A DNA stretch of 64,000 nucleotides from Gossypium raimondii (lineage: Eukaryota; Streptophyta; Magnoliopsida; Malvales; Malvaceae), in assembly GCF_025698545.1 (NCBI RefSeq), contig NC_068569.1:6324001-6388000 (forward strand), written 5' to 3'. A program made the translations under genes and the position numbers. Below are positions 29,801 through 42,132 of this stretch, piece after piece. The notes under the pieces are model-generated. The model ran no database searches and was not told the DNA's origin. It saw only the letters and a program-made list of their open reading frames with translations. Every line of letters begins with the position of its first letter. Positions within the stretch are counted from its first letter, which is position 1.

Positions 29801-32255
29801 GTATGACTTTTTTGCCCCTCTTCTCTTGTGTTATCATGTTCTATTATCAAGTTCATGATTTCCCCACCTTTCATTTTTCTGGGGATTCAGGTGTTATGAG
29901 GTTTCTATAGGCATTTCTCCATTCAATGGTGGGCTCTAGACTTGGGCTTTGCATATGCTTGAATGATATTATACCTGAAAATGGTTACAGTGAGGTTTTA
30001 TTAATTATTCAGCAAATTTACCAGTCTTTTTTCCTCATGTTTTTTAAGGTTTATACAAAGTGTGGAAGACGCGCATTACCTACCATGATGATGGGATCTG
30101 CAGCAACATTTATTGATTGTGATGAGAGCTGGAAATTGTTATTGGTCACAAAGAAAGGATCTTTGTATTTATGGGATCTCTTCAATAGGAACTGTCTCCT
30201 TCATGATTCATTGGCATCTCTAGTCAGTTTGGACCTTAGCTCATCTGCAAAAGGTATGCATAATCAAATCTAATTTGAGCCTTTTTATGATATTAGACGA
30301 CATAATATTTCCTGAGACTTCTATAACTCTTTTCAGGCATAATGAAGGTTATATCTGTGAAGTTATCAAAATCTGGTTTTCCTCTCGTTGTCTTGGCTAC
30401 TCGGCATGCGTTTCTCTTTGACATGAGTCTCATGTGTTGGCTGAGGGTTGCAGATGACTGCTTCCCAGCATCAAATTTTGCTAGTTCTTGGAGTTTGGGT
30501 TCAATTCATACTGGTGAGCTGGCCGCCTTGCAAGTGGATGTACGGAAATATTTAGCCCGAAAGCCAGGCTGGACCAGGTTTGTCACTATTACTATTTTTC
30601 CTAAAATAATGAAACCGTATCTCAGATTTATGCCCACTATATTTTTGACAGTTTATCGAAGTCAGATGTGACATGAATTTCAATTATATTCTTGTCCCAC
30701 TAAAATTCCTTTGACAAAGTAGCTGTGTTGGTCCTAGAGTTTCACCAGTAATCTTGTTTTGCAACAGAGTAACTGATGATGGAGTGCAGACACGTGCTCA
30801 TTTAGAAGCTCAGCTGGCATCATCTTTGGCTTTGAAATCGCCCAATGAATATCGCCAGGGCCTTCTTTCCTACATACGCTTCCTAGCAAGGTTCGTCTCT
30901 TCCCAAACCTACTGCATTTATGAGTGATGATGGCAGAAAAAACGTGTTACTCCCTAAACCAAAGTTTGTAGTCAGTGCTTTGTAATAGAATCTGGTATCT
31001 ATGTATTCCTGCAGAATAATGTTCTCCATCAGGCTATTGGATCCAAGTATTATAATAAATCAATCATTGGCAAATTATACATACTTGTGTTTGCAGAGAA
31101 GCAGATGAGTCTCGTTTGCGAGAAGTCTGTGAAAGTTTTCTCGGGCCACCAACTGGGATGGCTTCAGATTCCAAGAATCCTGCTTGGGATCCCTATGTAC
31201 TTGTAAGTCTTTCATCCCAACCTCTTAAAGTATGTACACTGTCTCTATTTATTTTTTCTTTTCGTATAATTAAGGTATTCTTCATGTCCATTTTACGGTT
31301 CATGAAGACCCTTTCGGGGTTAGTGGCTGCCCCTTCCAACAATGCCATCTCAAGGGTTTGAACCTGAGTTCTCTCCATGGAAGTGTTATGCACCTTACCA
31401 TTACGTATAACATTTTTTGGGACTCTCTCCATTTATTTTACTGCATTCTTTTTCATCAAATCCTAGAAATACCTCTGGAGGATCACTTCTCTGAAAATAT
31501 ATCACGTGCAATTTTCCGTAACTTTTTTTGTTCAATTAGTTTAAAAGTCTTTGTAGAGGGTTGACTGTTGACGTCCTCACAAGGTATTTCTGTTTTAAGC
31601 ACCTCTAATCCTTGTGGTCCTGATTTCCGGTAAACAAAACCGGCATGGCTTTTGATTTGTACTACTCCTGACTGCATATTATTTCTGGACTCGACAATTC
31701 CTGTATACATGTCATGTTCATATATTTTCACGTGCCATATTTGTGTCTTGTACTCAAATTGTGTCGAAAGTTGTTAGGTGTAAACTTTTTTTCCCCTCCC
31801 TGAATCCCCAGTATCTGACATCATAGTTGGATGCTTTTGCTTTACCAAGGGCTTTGAAATATTTTTAATGTTTCTTTTCTCTTGACCTATTTGGATGTTT
31901 GCAGGGAATGAGAAAGCACAAACTTTTAAGAGAAGACATTCTTCCTGCAATGGCATCCAATAGAAAAGTTCAGCGTTTACTCAATGAGTTCATGGATCTT
32001 CTCTCAGAATATGAAATCATTGAAAACAATCTAGACCAAAAATCACCATCTCCACCAACTACATCACATCCCGTTATAGATCCGATGGACTCTACCCCGT
32101 CTGCAGCAGCTCAAACAGATTCTCCCGTTTTGGCAACAGATAAGAAGGAAAACCCATCCCTTGGTCCAGATAAAATGCATTCTGCTCCATCTATAACAGG
32201 TCGAGTAAACACGGGCGCCCTATTGACCGATTCAAGTGAACCGAAACTCCAATAA
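26880..32255 (+). CDS. HIRA: HIRA histone H3.3 chaperone, ten exons
   Basis: Exons: 26880-26987, 27219-27494, 27862-28113, 28194-28594, 28713-29730, 30049-30253, 30337-30577, 30768-30890, 31097-31202, 31905-32255, giving 1026 residues. It begins [20 protein letters not shown]. The N-terminal half is a WD40 propeller: [49 protein letters not shown] and [11 protein letters not shown] are blade ends. The middle, in exon 5, is Ser-rich and contains the B-domain-like block [19 protein letters not shown], the site that binds ASF1 in HIRA proteins. The C-terminal Hira domain (from about [14 protein letters not shown] through [11 protein letters not shown]) follows, with a Pro/Ser/Thr-rich tail. HIRA deposits H3.3-H4 independently of replication in the nucleus. 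Length and order match the plant family and no damage is visible. Confidence 0.95.
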
Positions 32256-32999
32256 ATGATGAAATCTTCAATAATGCATAGCATACTAATTGAATGGTGT
32301 TCAACTTATTAGGTTAGGGGTTTGCACAGTAAAATATCACTTGCTGGTTAAATTTTTGCTATCTTCAGCTTATTGCTGGCTTGAAAAGGGCAGCCTCCAA
32401 TGATGTATCTTTTTTTTTTTTTTTTGGGTGCATGTAACCTTAGAATCTCACTTGTTAGTTGAAAGTAAATTGAAGTCTCTCACCATTGATAGAGATGATC
32501 ATTCTCTTGTAACAATTAATTGAAGCTTAATATTATTAGTAGAATCTTACTACAAGGAAAACAGGCTCTCAGTGAGGCTTATATCCCACTTGGTTAAAAA
32601 AAAGTTAATTACTTTGAGCTTAATATTAGTAAAATCTTACAACCAACAAAAGTAGGCTTATATCCTCCTTTATGGGCCCTATGCTGTAAGTTTAAAGAAA
32701 AAAAAATCAAATTAAACTTGTTATTACTCGGATTAACATGGCTTTGGCTTTCATTAGCTCTCAATTAAAATTACTATATTGAGGATTATATTATTCACCG
32801 AGTATTAGGTTGGGGCTTGAATCATTAATTAACCAATTAATTTTATATTGTGTTTGAGGCTACTGAGAGTTGAAAGAAAGAAGTTCCATCACTCATTTGA
32901 TCCAAAATTAAAATATTACATGATTGTTGGTAAAAATATCATCCTTTGTTGCATAATTAGAATTCACCGAATTGAAAAACGCTAATTACATTTTTATTT
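32256..32999. other. HIRA 3' UTR and AT-rich spacer
   Basis: The 3' UTR probably extends to about 32500; poly-T at about 32410-32426. A partial local duplication (GAGGCTTATATCCCACTT and GTAGGCTTATATCCTCC, about 32573 and 32650) is present. No gene was seen. Confidence 0.45.
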
Positions 33000-33504
33000 G
33001 AGTTAATTGTAACATATATCCTCAAATTATAACCTTCATCCTAAATTGGTCTCTAAACTTTAAAACATTCTAATTATATCCCAAACTAGTGAGGTTATAT
33101 CAATAAGGTCCTTCTATTAGTATAACTATTAATTTAATCGTTAGATGACAGGTCAAACCTTATATGCATGGTTTAAAATGAAAAGTTAAAAGAAAAATTA
33201 ATTTAATCTTGGTTTTCAAGTTTTAGAAGTTTTACAAAAGCTTTATCATTCACTCTCTCTTTTTCAGTTTTACTTTATTTTCACTCTTAAAATTTATATA
33301 GTAATTTTATTTTCTTTAAATATTCATTTTAAATTATACCACATAAGATTTGGCATGTCATTTAATGGTTGAATTAACAATTTTAATAATTGAAGGACTT
33401 ATGATATAACATGGATATCTAGGGAAGTAATTAAAATGTTTTGAAGTTTGAGAACTAGTTTAGAACGAATATTATAGTTCAGGGATGTTTGATTCAATTA
33501 ACTC
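33000..33504. mobile_element. Foldback (long inverted repeat) MITE
   Basis: The ends GAGTTAATTG and CAATTAACTC are exact inverted complements. The arms continue inward for about 110 bases: left words CCTCAAATTATAACCTTCAT, CTAAATTGGTCTCTAAACTT and AAAACATTCTAATTA each have an imperfect inverted partner in 33395-33490. There is no coding content. The flanks do not show a clear target duplication. Confidence 0.72.
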
Positions 33505-33544
33505 TTAATATTTGATTAATAATCATTTTCCCAGAACGTGGTGA

Positions 33545-34015
33545 AATGGATAAAAGTACCACAAATGCCCTTGTAGTAGGAGTTAGATTGCATTTGCCCC
33601 TCTACTTAAAAATAGGTAAATTAGTTCATGTACGTTAGATTAAAGTGCAAAATGACTCTTTTGTTAAAAATTTGATCTATTTCTAATGTTAAAAACTATC
33701 TCTTTATGGTGAGCCATGTGTCGCTATTTGGTTATTCCGTTAGACACACTAATTTTTTTTATAATTGGAAATAGAGAATGGGGTGGCTTGGGATCGAACT
33801 CAATCTATTATGCTTACAACATTATACTCTTGCAATTAAATCAAATGGTTGCTGATAAACACATTAGTTTTTATCCATACAAATAAATAAAATTTTTAAG
33901 ATAAAGATTAAATTACTCTTTAATCTAATATATAAATATTAATTTATCTATTTTTAATTAAAAGATTAAAATACAATATAATTTTTATTATAGGCCCTCT
34001 ATGATTTTTATTTTT
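33545..34015. mobile_element. Second adjacent foldback MITE, different family
   Basis: The left arm (about 33545-33660: GGATAAAAGTACCACAAATG, GCCCCTCTACTTAAAAATAG, GTACGTTAGATTAAAG) is matched, with changes, by the reverse complement of the right arm (about 33905-34010: CTTTAATCTAATATAT, TATCTATTTTTAATTA, GGCCCTCTATGATTTTTA). The element lies 40 bases from the preceding foldback. There is no coding content. Its edges are approximate. Confidence 0.6.
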
Positions 34016-36228
34016 TATTTTTTGTATTTCTGGGTATGGTTATTGATAAAGTTCATTACCTTTGCTTAATATAGTCATCGCCATGCCGCCATTAATAATG
34101 TCAAAGGAGGAAAAGTAAAAAAGAGGCATAAAATTCATTGCTAAACCCACCGTTTCAATCGAATAAAGCAACCATCAATATATCAAAATAAGCGGCGGAA
34201 TTAGTAATAATCTCAGAACAAATATATGAAGCGGGTCAAAAGGATGGAGCAGCGTCGCAATCAATGCGTGTAGTTCATTGAGGTCAAATCCAATTGATGG
34301 GTCCATAAATATGAACATCGTTGCCCAATGGCCGCAATCATTTTACATCTTTATTTCAACATTATTGCTCAATGGCCGCAATTATATTTCATCTTTCAAC
34401 GCCCCACTTCATCTAATCCATCCATTTCATTTCACTTCTATCAGTCTCTCCCGTCCTACTATGTATTTCCTTGTTTAAAACGTGCACAACATGCAAGTTT
34501 CCTTACCCTACTTCACCCCCAATATCTCTTGTTTCATTTTCATATATTAGCTACACCTATTTCACTTTCATCCTTAAATTTATTCGAGTATAATTATGGT
34601 TTGGACTTTGATCTTTTCAATAGCTGGCAAATTATTATTTTTTCTTTGATTTCTCTTAAGTTATTTTCATAAAATACAAAATTAAATTGTACTTTGTATT
34701 ATTCATAGTCCAATTAGAACGCCTGCGCGAAATATAGAATGATTTGACAAAAGAAAAAGACCAGTTTAGAAAAAGAATAAATAAATATGTTGTTTTGTCA
34801 TTATTTTGCTGTCATTTCACTATTATATTACTACTACTTTGTTGTTATTATTTGGATATTGTAGGACTCTTATTTTACTGTTAGTTTTGCTACTATTTTA
34901 GAGACATTTGTTTGTTAAGTTGCAACTATTTTAGTGTTATTTAAGTATAATTTTTTAAATTTTATTTTTAATTTGTTGGGAAACATTTATTTTAGTGTTT
35001 TTGATGTATTATATTTTTTAAAATATTATATAAAAAATTTTAATACGGCCAGGTTGAGCCCGAGTTTTAACATTTTCATACAGACCAAAGTTAGGCAAAA
35101 ATTTAAACCCATTTTTTAGGTCGAGCCGGGTCTAGACATATCAAACAAGCCTAAAATTTTGTTAAAACCCTAACTGACCTAACCCATAAACATCTTTAAT
35201 ACCCACAACTTTAAAAATTTTCAAACCATCTAATCAATCTATGATTAACCAGGGAAGGTAGTGTTCAAAGATGTACATAATCGTTGTTTTTCTTTTTTTC
35301 AAAAATGTAAACTTTGTCACACAATTAAACTCCGCCACAAAAATAATCAAACACCATCCGGTAGGTACATACACAAATTGAGAAAGAAAAACAGAACACG
35401 CAATTATGTTTGAACGAGAATAACATAATTATGTTGTTTCAACCTTAATTTTCATCTAATAAATATTCTTTCAAAAGCATGATGAATTAATGCTGCAACA
35501 TTTTTTAAAATTTTAAAGTGAAGAGTAATATTTTTTAATAAATTATATAAAATTATTAAATTATTAATAAATTTATGTTTTCATCGTAAATTTTGAGTGA
35601 TTAATATTTTAGTGAACTTTAATGTATATGCTTTCATATCTAAAACATACATTCAGCCTATAAAAACATATTCTTCAAATTACTTCTATTTTTTTTTCTC
35701 TTAAATGCAGCTGCTGAAAAGATCTGTTTCAACAATTCCAACGTGCAGTCCATGTTGTCCATGAATTTTGTAACTTTTCTTTTGCTTTGCATTTCCGCAC
35801 GGCATATCTATCCATCACTGTAATATAATATTTGCAACTTTATATAATAATTTAAGAATGCCAATTATTGATGTTTCAAAAATTATATAAAAATAATAAT
35901 ATTTTAGTACTATCATGGCATGTATTACGGGGTTTTAAGTTGGATTCTATTATTAAGTAAATTTTATGATAGGTCTTTATTCATAATAATGAAACATATT
36001 TTATGATCAATTATTTAGCTGTTTAAAGAACATTAAATACAAGAAAATTAGTAATGTCTAATAATGAAAACTTTAATTATGACAAAAAAATCTATTAATT
36101 ATCTTTATATTTATTAATTATTATGACTTAAATCTTAATACTAATCTTTTTAGATTATATGATTGATTCGAATATATATTTTTTAAAAATACTATAATAA
36201 ATAAAACATCAATACATAGATATTTATA
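34016..36228. other. AT-rich spacer
   Basis: No supported gene. ORFs near 34278-34672 have composition typical of chance frames. Bases 35040-35200 carry a degenerate fragment with CCAGGTTGAGCCCGAG and GGTCGAGCCGGGTCTAGACA, related in word content to the GC-rich repeat at 43746. The remainder is AT-rich with short poly-A/T runs. Confidence 0.45.
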
Positions 36229-36987
36229 GGGTAAACTACTAAAATAGTCACTTTTGTTTGGTAACGTGTTACATTTTAGTCACTTATGTTTGAAATGTTA
36301 TGTTTTAGTCACTTATGTTATCATGTTGTAATATTTTAGTCACTGAGCCGTTAGTTTCTGTTAACGGTGTAACAATAAGCTGATGTGGCACGTTAAATCA
36401 TCATTTCAAACAAAAATTCTAGGTTAATTTATACAATCGGTCCTCATATTTTTTCGTTTGGAGCAATTTAAATTTTTTCTTTTATGTTTTTTTAACTTTC
36501 TTTCTTTTCCATTCTCTTATGTTTCTCCCTTTGTTTTCCTCCTTTCTCCATTTCTTTCAACGTAGTTTTGCTAAGTTTTATTTTTTTTGAACAATTTAAT
36601 TTTTTCAAGTGAGGCGAGCTTGTGGACTAGTTACAAATGGAACACATAAAAAAACTATGTTAAAAGAAATGAACAAGGGAGGAAAATAGAGGGAAAAGCA
36701 GAAAAGAATGGGAAAAAAAAGTTAAAAGAACTTAAAATAAAATTTTAAAATTGTTTAAAATAAAAAAATATAGGGATCAATTGTGGAATTTAACCTAAAA
36801 TTTTTGTTTGAAATGATGATTTAACATGCCACATCAGCTTACCGTTACACAATTGTTGGCAATTAACGACTCAGTGACTAAAATATTACAACATGATCAC
36901 GTAAGTGACTGAAACGTAACATTTCAAACATAAGTGACTAAAATATAACCTAAGTCAAACAAAAATTACTATTTTAGTAGTTTACCC
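36229..36987. mobile_element. Near-palindromic Mutator-like MITE (GGGTAAACTAC family), copy 1
   Basis: The left end GGGTAAACTACTAAAATAGT and right end ACTATTTTAGTAGTTTACCC are exact inverted repeats. The arms extend about 200 bases and include TTTTAGTCACTTATGTTTGA and GCTGATGTGGCA with inverted partners. Even the interior (CTTTCTTTTCCATTCTCTT against AAGAATGGGAAAA) folds back, so most of the 759 bases is palindromic. The flanks GATATTTATA (36219-36228) and GATATTCATA (36988-36997) are a 10-bp target duplication with one mismatch, as expected of Mutator-type elements. There is no transposase. Confidence 0.85.
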
Positions 36988-39437
36988 GATATTCATATCT
37001 ATCTAGCAACAACAAAACTCCAATCACATAAAGAACAAATAAAAATATCCTAAAAAAATATTTGACGGTAACGATTACTATAAATAATTACTTAAGAGTT
37101 AAGATGCAAGGTACACATTTTTTACTACATTGCCACGTTTTTCCTGCTAGCTTAGCTACTTTTCGAGTATATAATAATAAATTATATAATAAAAATAATT
37201 AATTTGTTTCCTTAAAAAAATTAATTTGTTTTTTTTGGTCGAATTTCCTTCCACACAAAAACAACCAACCCGGACACCTCCCAACTGTCTATATTTATTC
37301 TTTAAGGTTTTTTTTAATGAATTCTGTTATTACATAATTTAAAATTACTTAATTAGTATATTATTTATAGTATTATTATATTAAGGGTATAATTCATCAT
37401 TTATCCTGTTATATAATATAGGATTAAGTTAGATGCCGATTTAAATATATTAGCTATACTTTTATTTTTATAAATATTATCTGCCTTTGAAAACTAGTTA
37501 ACATTAAATATTATTAATATATATATTATTTTCTTAGTCAGATTCCTCATTTATTGTGCCAGACATAGAAAATAGTTAATTATGAATAATTATTAATTCA
37601 TGAATGTAATTTCCTTGGAAGTCAATGGCAATAATGTTGAGCCATACGGAATCTTCTATTATGAACTATTTAATTAGCAGTCTAATTTATTTAACTCCAT
37701 CATCGAATTGGGAAATTCCACTCGAAGTTTTTCTCAAACCAATAACTTTTCTAAAATTACATTAATTATATTGTGAGAAATATAATGTAAAATGAAATTG
37801 TCTGCTGCTTTCTATGATTTCCCCATTTTTATTATTTATCTTGTAATTAGTTAAAACAGTTTATTAACATTTCAGCATGATTTTCGTAATGAAAACTAGA
37901 TTGTGTTTAAAAGTAAAATAAAAAAAGTATATTTATAATTTCATCTTTCTAAATTTAGAAGTGATAGATGTTTTTCCTACGTTAACCTTAAAAGTTGGAG
38001 AAAAAACCCTACATATTATGTGAATGAAGAATCAAATAAAACCATACATAACATACATATTGTGAATAAGATTTATATATTACAATTGCAGACAGATAAA
38101 AATGAATTTTAAAATACCAATAGCAATTTCCTTTTATTCTCAAATACTGACAGCAAGTATTTTTAAATATGAGTATTTTAATAAATTTTATGGAAAAAAG
38201 AAGATTTTGAAAAACCCACAAAATATTGTGGCTGAAATCTTTTGTTTTGTTTTTTAATAATACATTAAACTGTTTGGTGGCTTTTTTTTCAAAATTAAAA
38301 TGGGGAAATGCATACCTCGTTCAAAAAAAGTTAATGATTACTTTAAACCAAAATGTAGACACACTTTTAATTTTATGTTTATTTTACTATCTTCTTAAAA
38401 TTCAAATTACAGTATGCCATTTATTTTATAATTTGATTTTTATGTTCTTTCTTGAGCTAATTTCTAAGTAACATGAACTTTAATTAAAAATTTATAATAT
38501 ATATTTATAGACCCTTATCGCTTATCAATGCCTTAGCATGTTACCTATTTATTTATTGCAAAAATGAAATCATGGGGCGGCGGACCACCTTGTCCTCCGT
38601 CGTCAACCTCTCATGGTGGAGGATGATATAATTTTATTTTCATTAATTTAAAATTTTAAAAATTTTAAATAATTTTTTTTTCATTTCAGGGGCCAACAGG
38701 CTAAGCGCCTGCCCCCAAGGCCCCAACTTTCTTTTTATATTTTTTCTAATAACCTTATCTTAAACATAACTATTATCTAATAATAACTATATACTAGCCC
38801 CCGATCCCCCATCCCTAATTCACATATTTTAAAACTGTTGAATCAATCTTTCTAATATGTCTCTCTTGGATCATGTGAGAAATAAGGTGCATTATACAAA
38901 GGCTATTTTCTCTAGCTTTCCAAATTCCCAAGGTATGCTGCATTATTAATCAATTTTTTAATGGCTGAATAAAGTATATACAATCGTTTCTACCTTTTTG
39001 TCAATATTCAATGGTCACCGTCTACAGTACTCTTTCATATTCTAATAAACATATAATTTATATTAAATATATAATTTATATTACATAATTTTATGTTTAA
39101 TAAAAATATAACGTTTTCATATTGCATTAATTACACTTCCTTATTCTCGTGTATCCACGCTAAATTCCATGAATTAGTGTTGACAAACATTGATATGCTA
39201 ATGTCTAAACTTGAAAAGCTTATCCCATAATACGCTTTCGGTGCCGATTTAGATGATTAAAAAAAAAAAACTTCTATACTAAATATGTTAGGTTATTATA
39301 TAAAAAATTCGATATTTTAAAATATATAATGCAATATTATGATTATTATCCTATGATTTCATTTTTTTCGATGATAATAAAGATTTACATGGTTCTAATA
39401 TAGATTACTTATGTAACTAATATACTAAAAAATACAT
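36988..39437. other. AT-rich spacer downstream of the P450 gene
   Basis: No gene recognised. Bases about 38570-38730 are a degenerate interspersed-repeat fragment (GGGGCGGCGG, then a T/A-rich core, then GGGGCCAACAGGCTAAGCGC). Near 39437 the minus-strand P450 3' UTR should be present. Microsatellite-like A/T runs occur throughout. Confidence 0.45.
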
Positions 39438-40952
39438 TTATGAAACTATGGCCTTTTCTTGGACTAGAACCGGTAGGCCACCTCTGACGTTGGCGGTGAG
39501 ACCGGGGGCAAACCTTGGTGTTTGTTTCGGATTGGGAACCCGAATGTTGAAACGACTGATAATGGCTAGAACCACGCATTTCATCTCCACCAAAGCCATT
39601 TCCTTCCCCAAACAAACCCTCTGCCCGGCTTGAAAAACTGGGTACTTGAACGGGTTTTCAGGAACATATCTACCGTCTTTCAACCATCGACCCGGTTTGT
39701 ATTCAAGACAATCCGGGCCCCAAACCCGCTCCATCCGACCCATTGCATATGGATGGTAGGTCACCCTTGTCCCTTTCCTCACGAAGGTACAGTCAGGCAA
39801 AATGTCGTCTTCAAGAGCAAACTTTGAGTCGAATTGGATTGGTGGAAACAATCTCAAGCTTTCACACAATGCTGCATGTAAATAGTGCATGTCTCGCATT
39901 TGATCGTAACTTGCAATTTGTTGTCGACCATCGCTCGATCTCACGACCCTTTCGAGCTCCTCTCGAATGGCTGACTCAACTTCTGGATGTTGAGATAATA
40001 ACCAGAAGAAGCTCGTTAAACCCGAGGCCACTGTGTCCCGACCAGCCAAGAGGAAACTTACAACAATGTCCCTTAGATACTTGTCGTCATTGATTGTTCC
40101 CATGAATCTCGACAAAAGATCATTACGGTCTGAAAAACCCTTTTCGCGCCTTTGGTTAATCATCTTTTGAGCCAACTCATCCACCAATTTAATGGCTTGT
40201 TTAAGTTGTTTTTCCGTACCCAAATTCAGTAACCTTTTGAGTTTCCATATCAAAGGCGAGGATGCCCGCCCTCTTTGTGCCGATAATCTAGACGCTAAAT
40301 CGAAAGCTTCAGCGAACTCCGAAACGGGCAATGATAACTCGAGGCAACCAGGGTCTAACCCGAAGGAGAATTTGCAGATATTATCGAACGAGAATCTTCG
40401 AAACACGTCTTGTAAATCTAAAACTTGCTGTTTACCAGAAACCGATGATAAAAGAGGGAGAAGCCTGGATTGAATCTCTGAGCTGACGATATCAAACCCG
40501 TGCCTTCTTATGGAAATGCTGCCAAGCTCAAGGCTGGCCATTTTCCTTTGAAACTTCCATGAATCACCATCGACGTTGAAAATACCTTTACCCAGAAGAT
40601 CACCGAGGATAGCAGCGAAAGGCTTCCCTTTCGGGTAGTTTTCAAATCTTGTTTTGAGGATGTGCTCGACGTTTTCAGGGTTGGCAGTGATGGTGTTGCC
40701 GAGAACATGGATATGGATGGTCCCAGTTGCAGATTTTTCAAGAAGGTGAGTGAACCAATCACAAAGATTATCGAATTCTTTGGTCCAGCTTGAAGTGAGA
40801 TAAGCGTGACAGATTTCGCACTTACACGCGAGCTTCAACCTCAAAACAAAGATCACCACCGAAAACAAAGACAACAAGAGTGTAAAAGCGAAGAACATGA
40901 AGCAGAAAGCAGTGAACATGGAGGAAAACCACGAGTAAAGTCCTGAAACCAT
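39438..40952 (-). CDS. CYP94C1: Cytochrome P450 CYP94C subfamily (jasmonoyl-isoleucine oxidase-like)
   Basis: Intronless, 504 residues from the ATG at 40952 (MVSGLYSWFSSM); the open frame extends upstream only to a TTG. An N-terminal membrane anchor (FMFFAFTLLLSLFSVVIFVL) targets the ER. P450 signatures are complete: I-helix AGRDT, K-helix ESLR, and heme loop FQAGQRVCLG with Cys at about 447. The segment CEICHAYLTSSW near the N-terminus and QFDSKFALEDD match recalled Arabidopsis CYP94C1. That enzyme oxidises 12OH-JA-Ile to 12COOH-JA-Ile, turning off jasmonate signalling. Most CYP94 genes are intronless. Which CYP94C paralogue this is cannot be decided by eye. A TATA-like TTATAAAA lies upstream (41021-41028, minus strand). 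Confidence 0.92.
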   Translation of the reverse strand: MVSGLYSWFSSMFTAFCFMFFAFTLLLSLFSVVIFVLRLKLACKCEICHAYLTSSWTKEFDNLCDWFTHLLEKSATGTIHIHVLGNTITANPENVEHILKTRFENYPKGKPFAAILGDLLGKGIFNVDGDSWKFQRKMASLELGSISIRRHGFDIVSSEIQSRLLPLLSSVSGKQQVLDLQDVFRRFSFDNICKFSFGLDPGCLELSLPVSEFAEAFDLASRLSAQRGRASSPLIWKLKRLLNLGTEKQLKQAIKLVDELAQKMINQRREKGFSDRNDLLSRFMGTINDDKYLRDIVVSFLLAGRDTVASGLTSFFWLLSQHPEVESAIREELERVVRSSDGRQQIASYDQMRDMHYLHAALCESLRLFPPIQFDSKFALEDDILPDCTFVRKGTRVTYHPYAMGRMERVWGPDCLEYKPGRWLKDGRYVPENPFKYPVFQAGQRVCLGKEMALVEMKCVVLAIISRFNIRVPNPKQTPRFAPGLTANVRGGLPVLVQEKAIVS

Positions 40953-41020
40953 TGAAAAAATCAAAAAATAAATAAAGCTTTAACAATGAGAAGATGAAGG
41001 GAATGACGAGAACCATGCCA

Positions 41021-41028
41021 TTTTATAA
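41021..41028 (-). promoter_or_regulatory. TATA-like box of the CYP94C gene
   Basis: The minus strand reads TTATAAAA, about 70 bases before the ATG at 40952. That spacing would place transcription start near 40990 and give a short leader of about 40 bases. No G-box (CACGTG) was seen between here and the transposon at 41331. Confidence 0.5.
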
Positions 41029-41330
41029 CATTTGGTCTATCAATTGTTTATTAGGAAAATGAAAAGAAAGTGGGACCAATAAAAGGAAGAAAAAACCCAG
41101 TATATAATTTTATTTTAATTCGCATAGATTTTACTAATTTGTAGTCTGTAGCCGTTTGACACGAGAGAAAATATTCTGATTGTTGCATGAATAACGCGTG
41201 CGCAAAATAAACACTGGGGTCCATTTATGAGAAAAAGGAAAACAGCCAATTTGGAACCATTCTAACCTCTCATTTGTTGTTAGCTGTGTTTCGCTGGTGG
41301 TGTATTTATTTCTACTTAATGTAAAAATAA

Positions 41331-42132
41331 GGGTAAACTACACCCATAGTCACTTTTGTTTACCTTAGGTTACATTTCAGTCACTTATGTTTGAAATGTT
41401 ACGTTTTAGTCATTTACGTTATTATGTTGTAACATTTTAGTCACTGAGCCGTTAATTGTCGTTAATGGTGTAATGGTAAGCTAAAGTGGCACGTTAAATT
41501 ATCATTTTAAACAAAAATTTTAGGTTAAATTATACAATTGGTCTCCATAATTTTTCGTTTTGAGCAATTTAATTCTTTTATGTTCTTTTAACTTTCTTTC
41601 TTTCTTTTCTTTATTTTCCATTCTCTTCTGCTTCTCCCTCTATTTTCCTACCTTGTTTATTTCTTTTAACATACCAGAAAGTCGAATTGGAAGTGAAGAA
41701 AGAAGCATGGTATGAGTTTATGGGTTTTGGTTATAGGCAAATGATGACAGTCGACTTCCTATTTCTTTTTTCACTGCCAATTCGACTTCCTAATATGTTA
41801 AAAGAAATGGAAAATATATGAAAACAGAGGGAGAAACAAAAGAGAATGGAAAAAAGAGGAAAGTTTAAAGAACATAAAAGAAAAAAAATTAAATTACTTA
41901 AAATGAAAAAAATATGGGGATCAAATATTGTATAATTTAACTTAAATTTTTTTTGAAATGATGATTTAACATGCCACGTCAGCTTATCGTTACACCATTA
42001 ACGACAATTAATGGCTCAGTGACTAAAATGTTACAACACAATAACGTAAATGACTAAAACGTAATATTTCAAACATAAGTGACTAAAACGTAACCTAAGG
42101 TAAAGAAAAGTGACCATAGGTGTAGTTTACCG
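41331..42132. mobile_element. Near-palindromic Mutator-like MITE, copy 2, upstream of CYP94C
   Basis: The left end GGGTAAACTACACC and right end GGTGTAGTTTACCG are inverted repeats. The arms of about 200 bases carry the same TTTTAGTCACTTATGTTTGA and ACTGAGCCGTTAATTGTCGT words as copy 1 at 36229. The exact 10-bp duplication GTAAAAATAA flanks it (41321-41330 and 42133-42142), fixing both ends and suggesting a recent insertion. The interior is largely self-complementary. It lies about 300 bases upstream of the CYP94C TATA-like box. Confidence 0.9.

Noticed and set aside
34278-34672. Overlapping plus-strand ORFs in the spacer
   Set aside because: Low complexity, no motifs and no splice-supported extension; consistent with chance frames in AT-rich DNA.
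35040-35200. Possible LTR or LINE fragment with GAGCCGGGTC words
   Set aside because: Too short and degenerate; no inverted or direct terminal repeats and no coding domain. It is best seen as a decayed relative of the GC-rich element.
40192-40473. Plus-strand ORF opposite the P450
   Set aside because: It is an antisense shadow of the CYP94C coding region.
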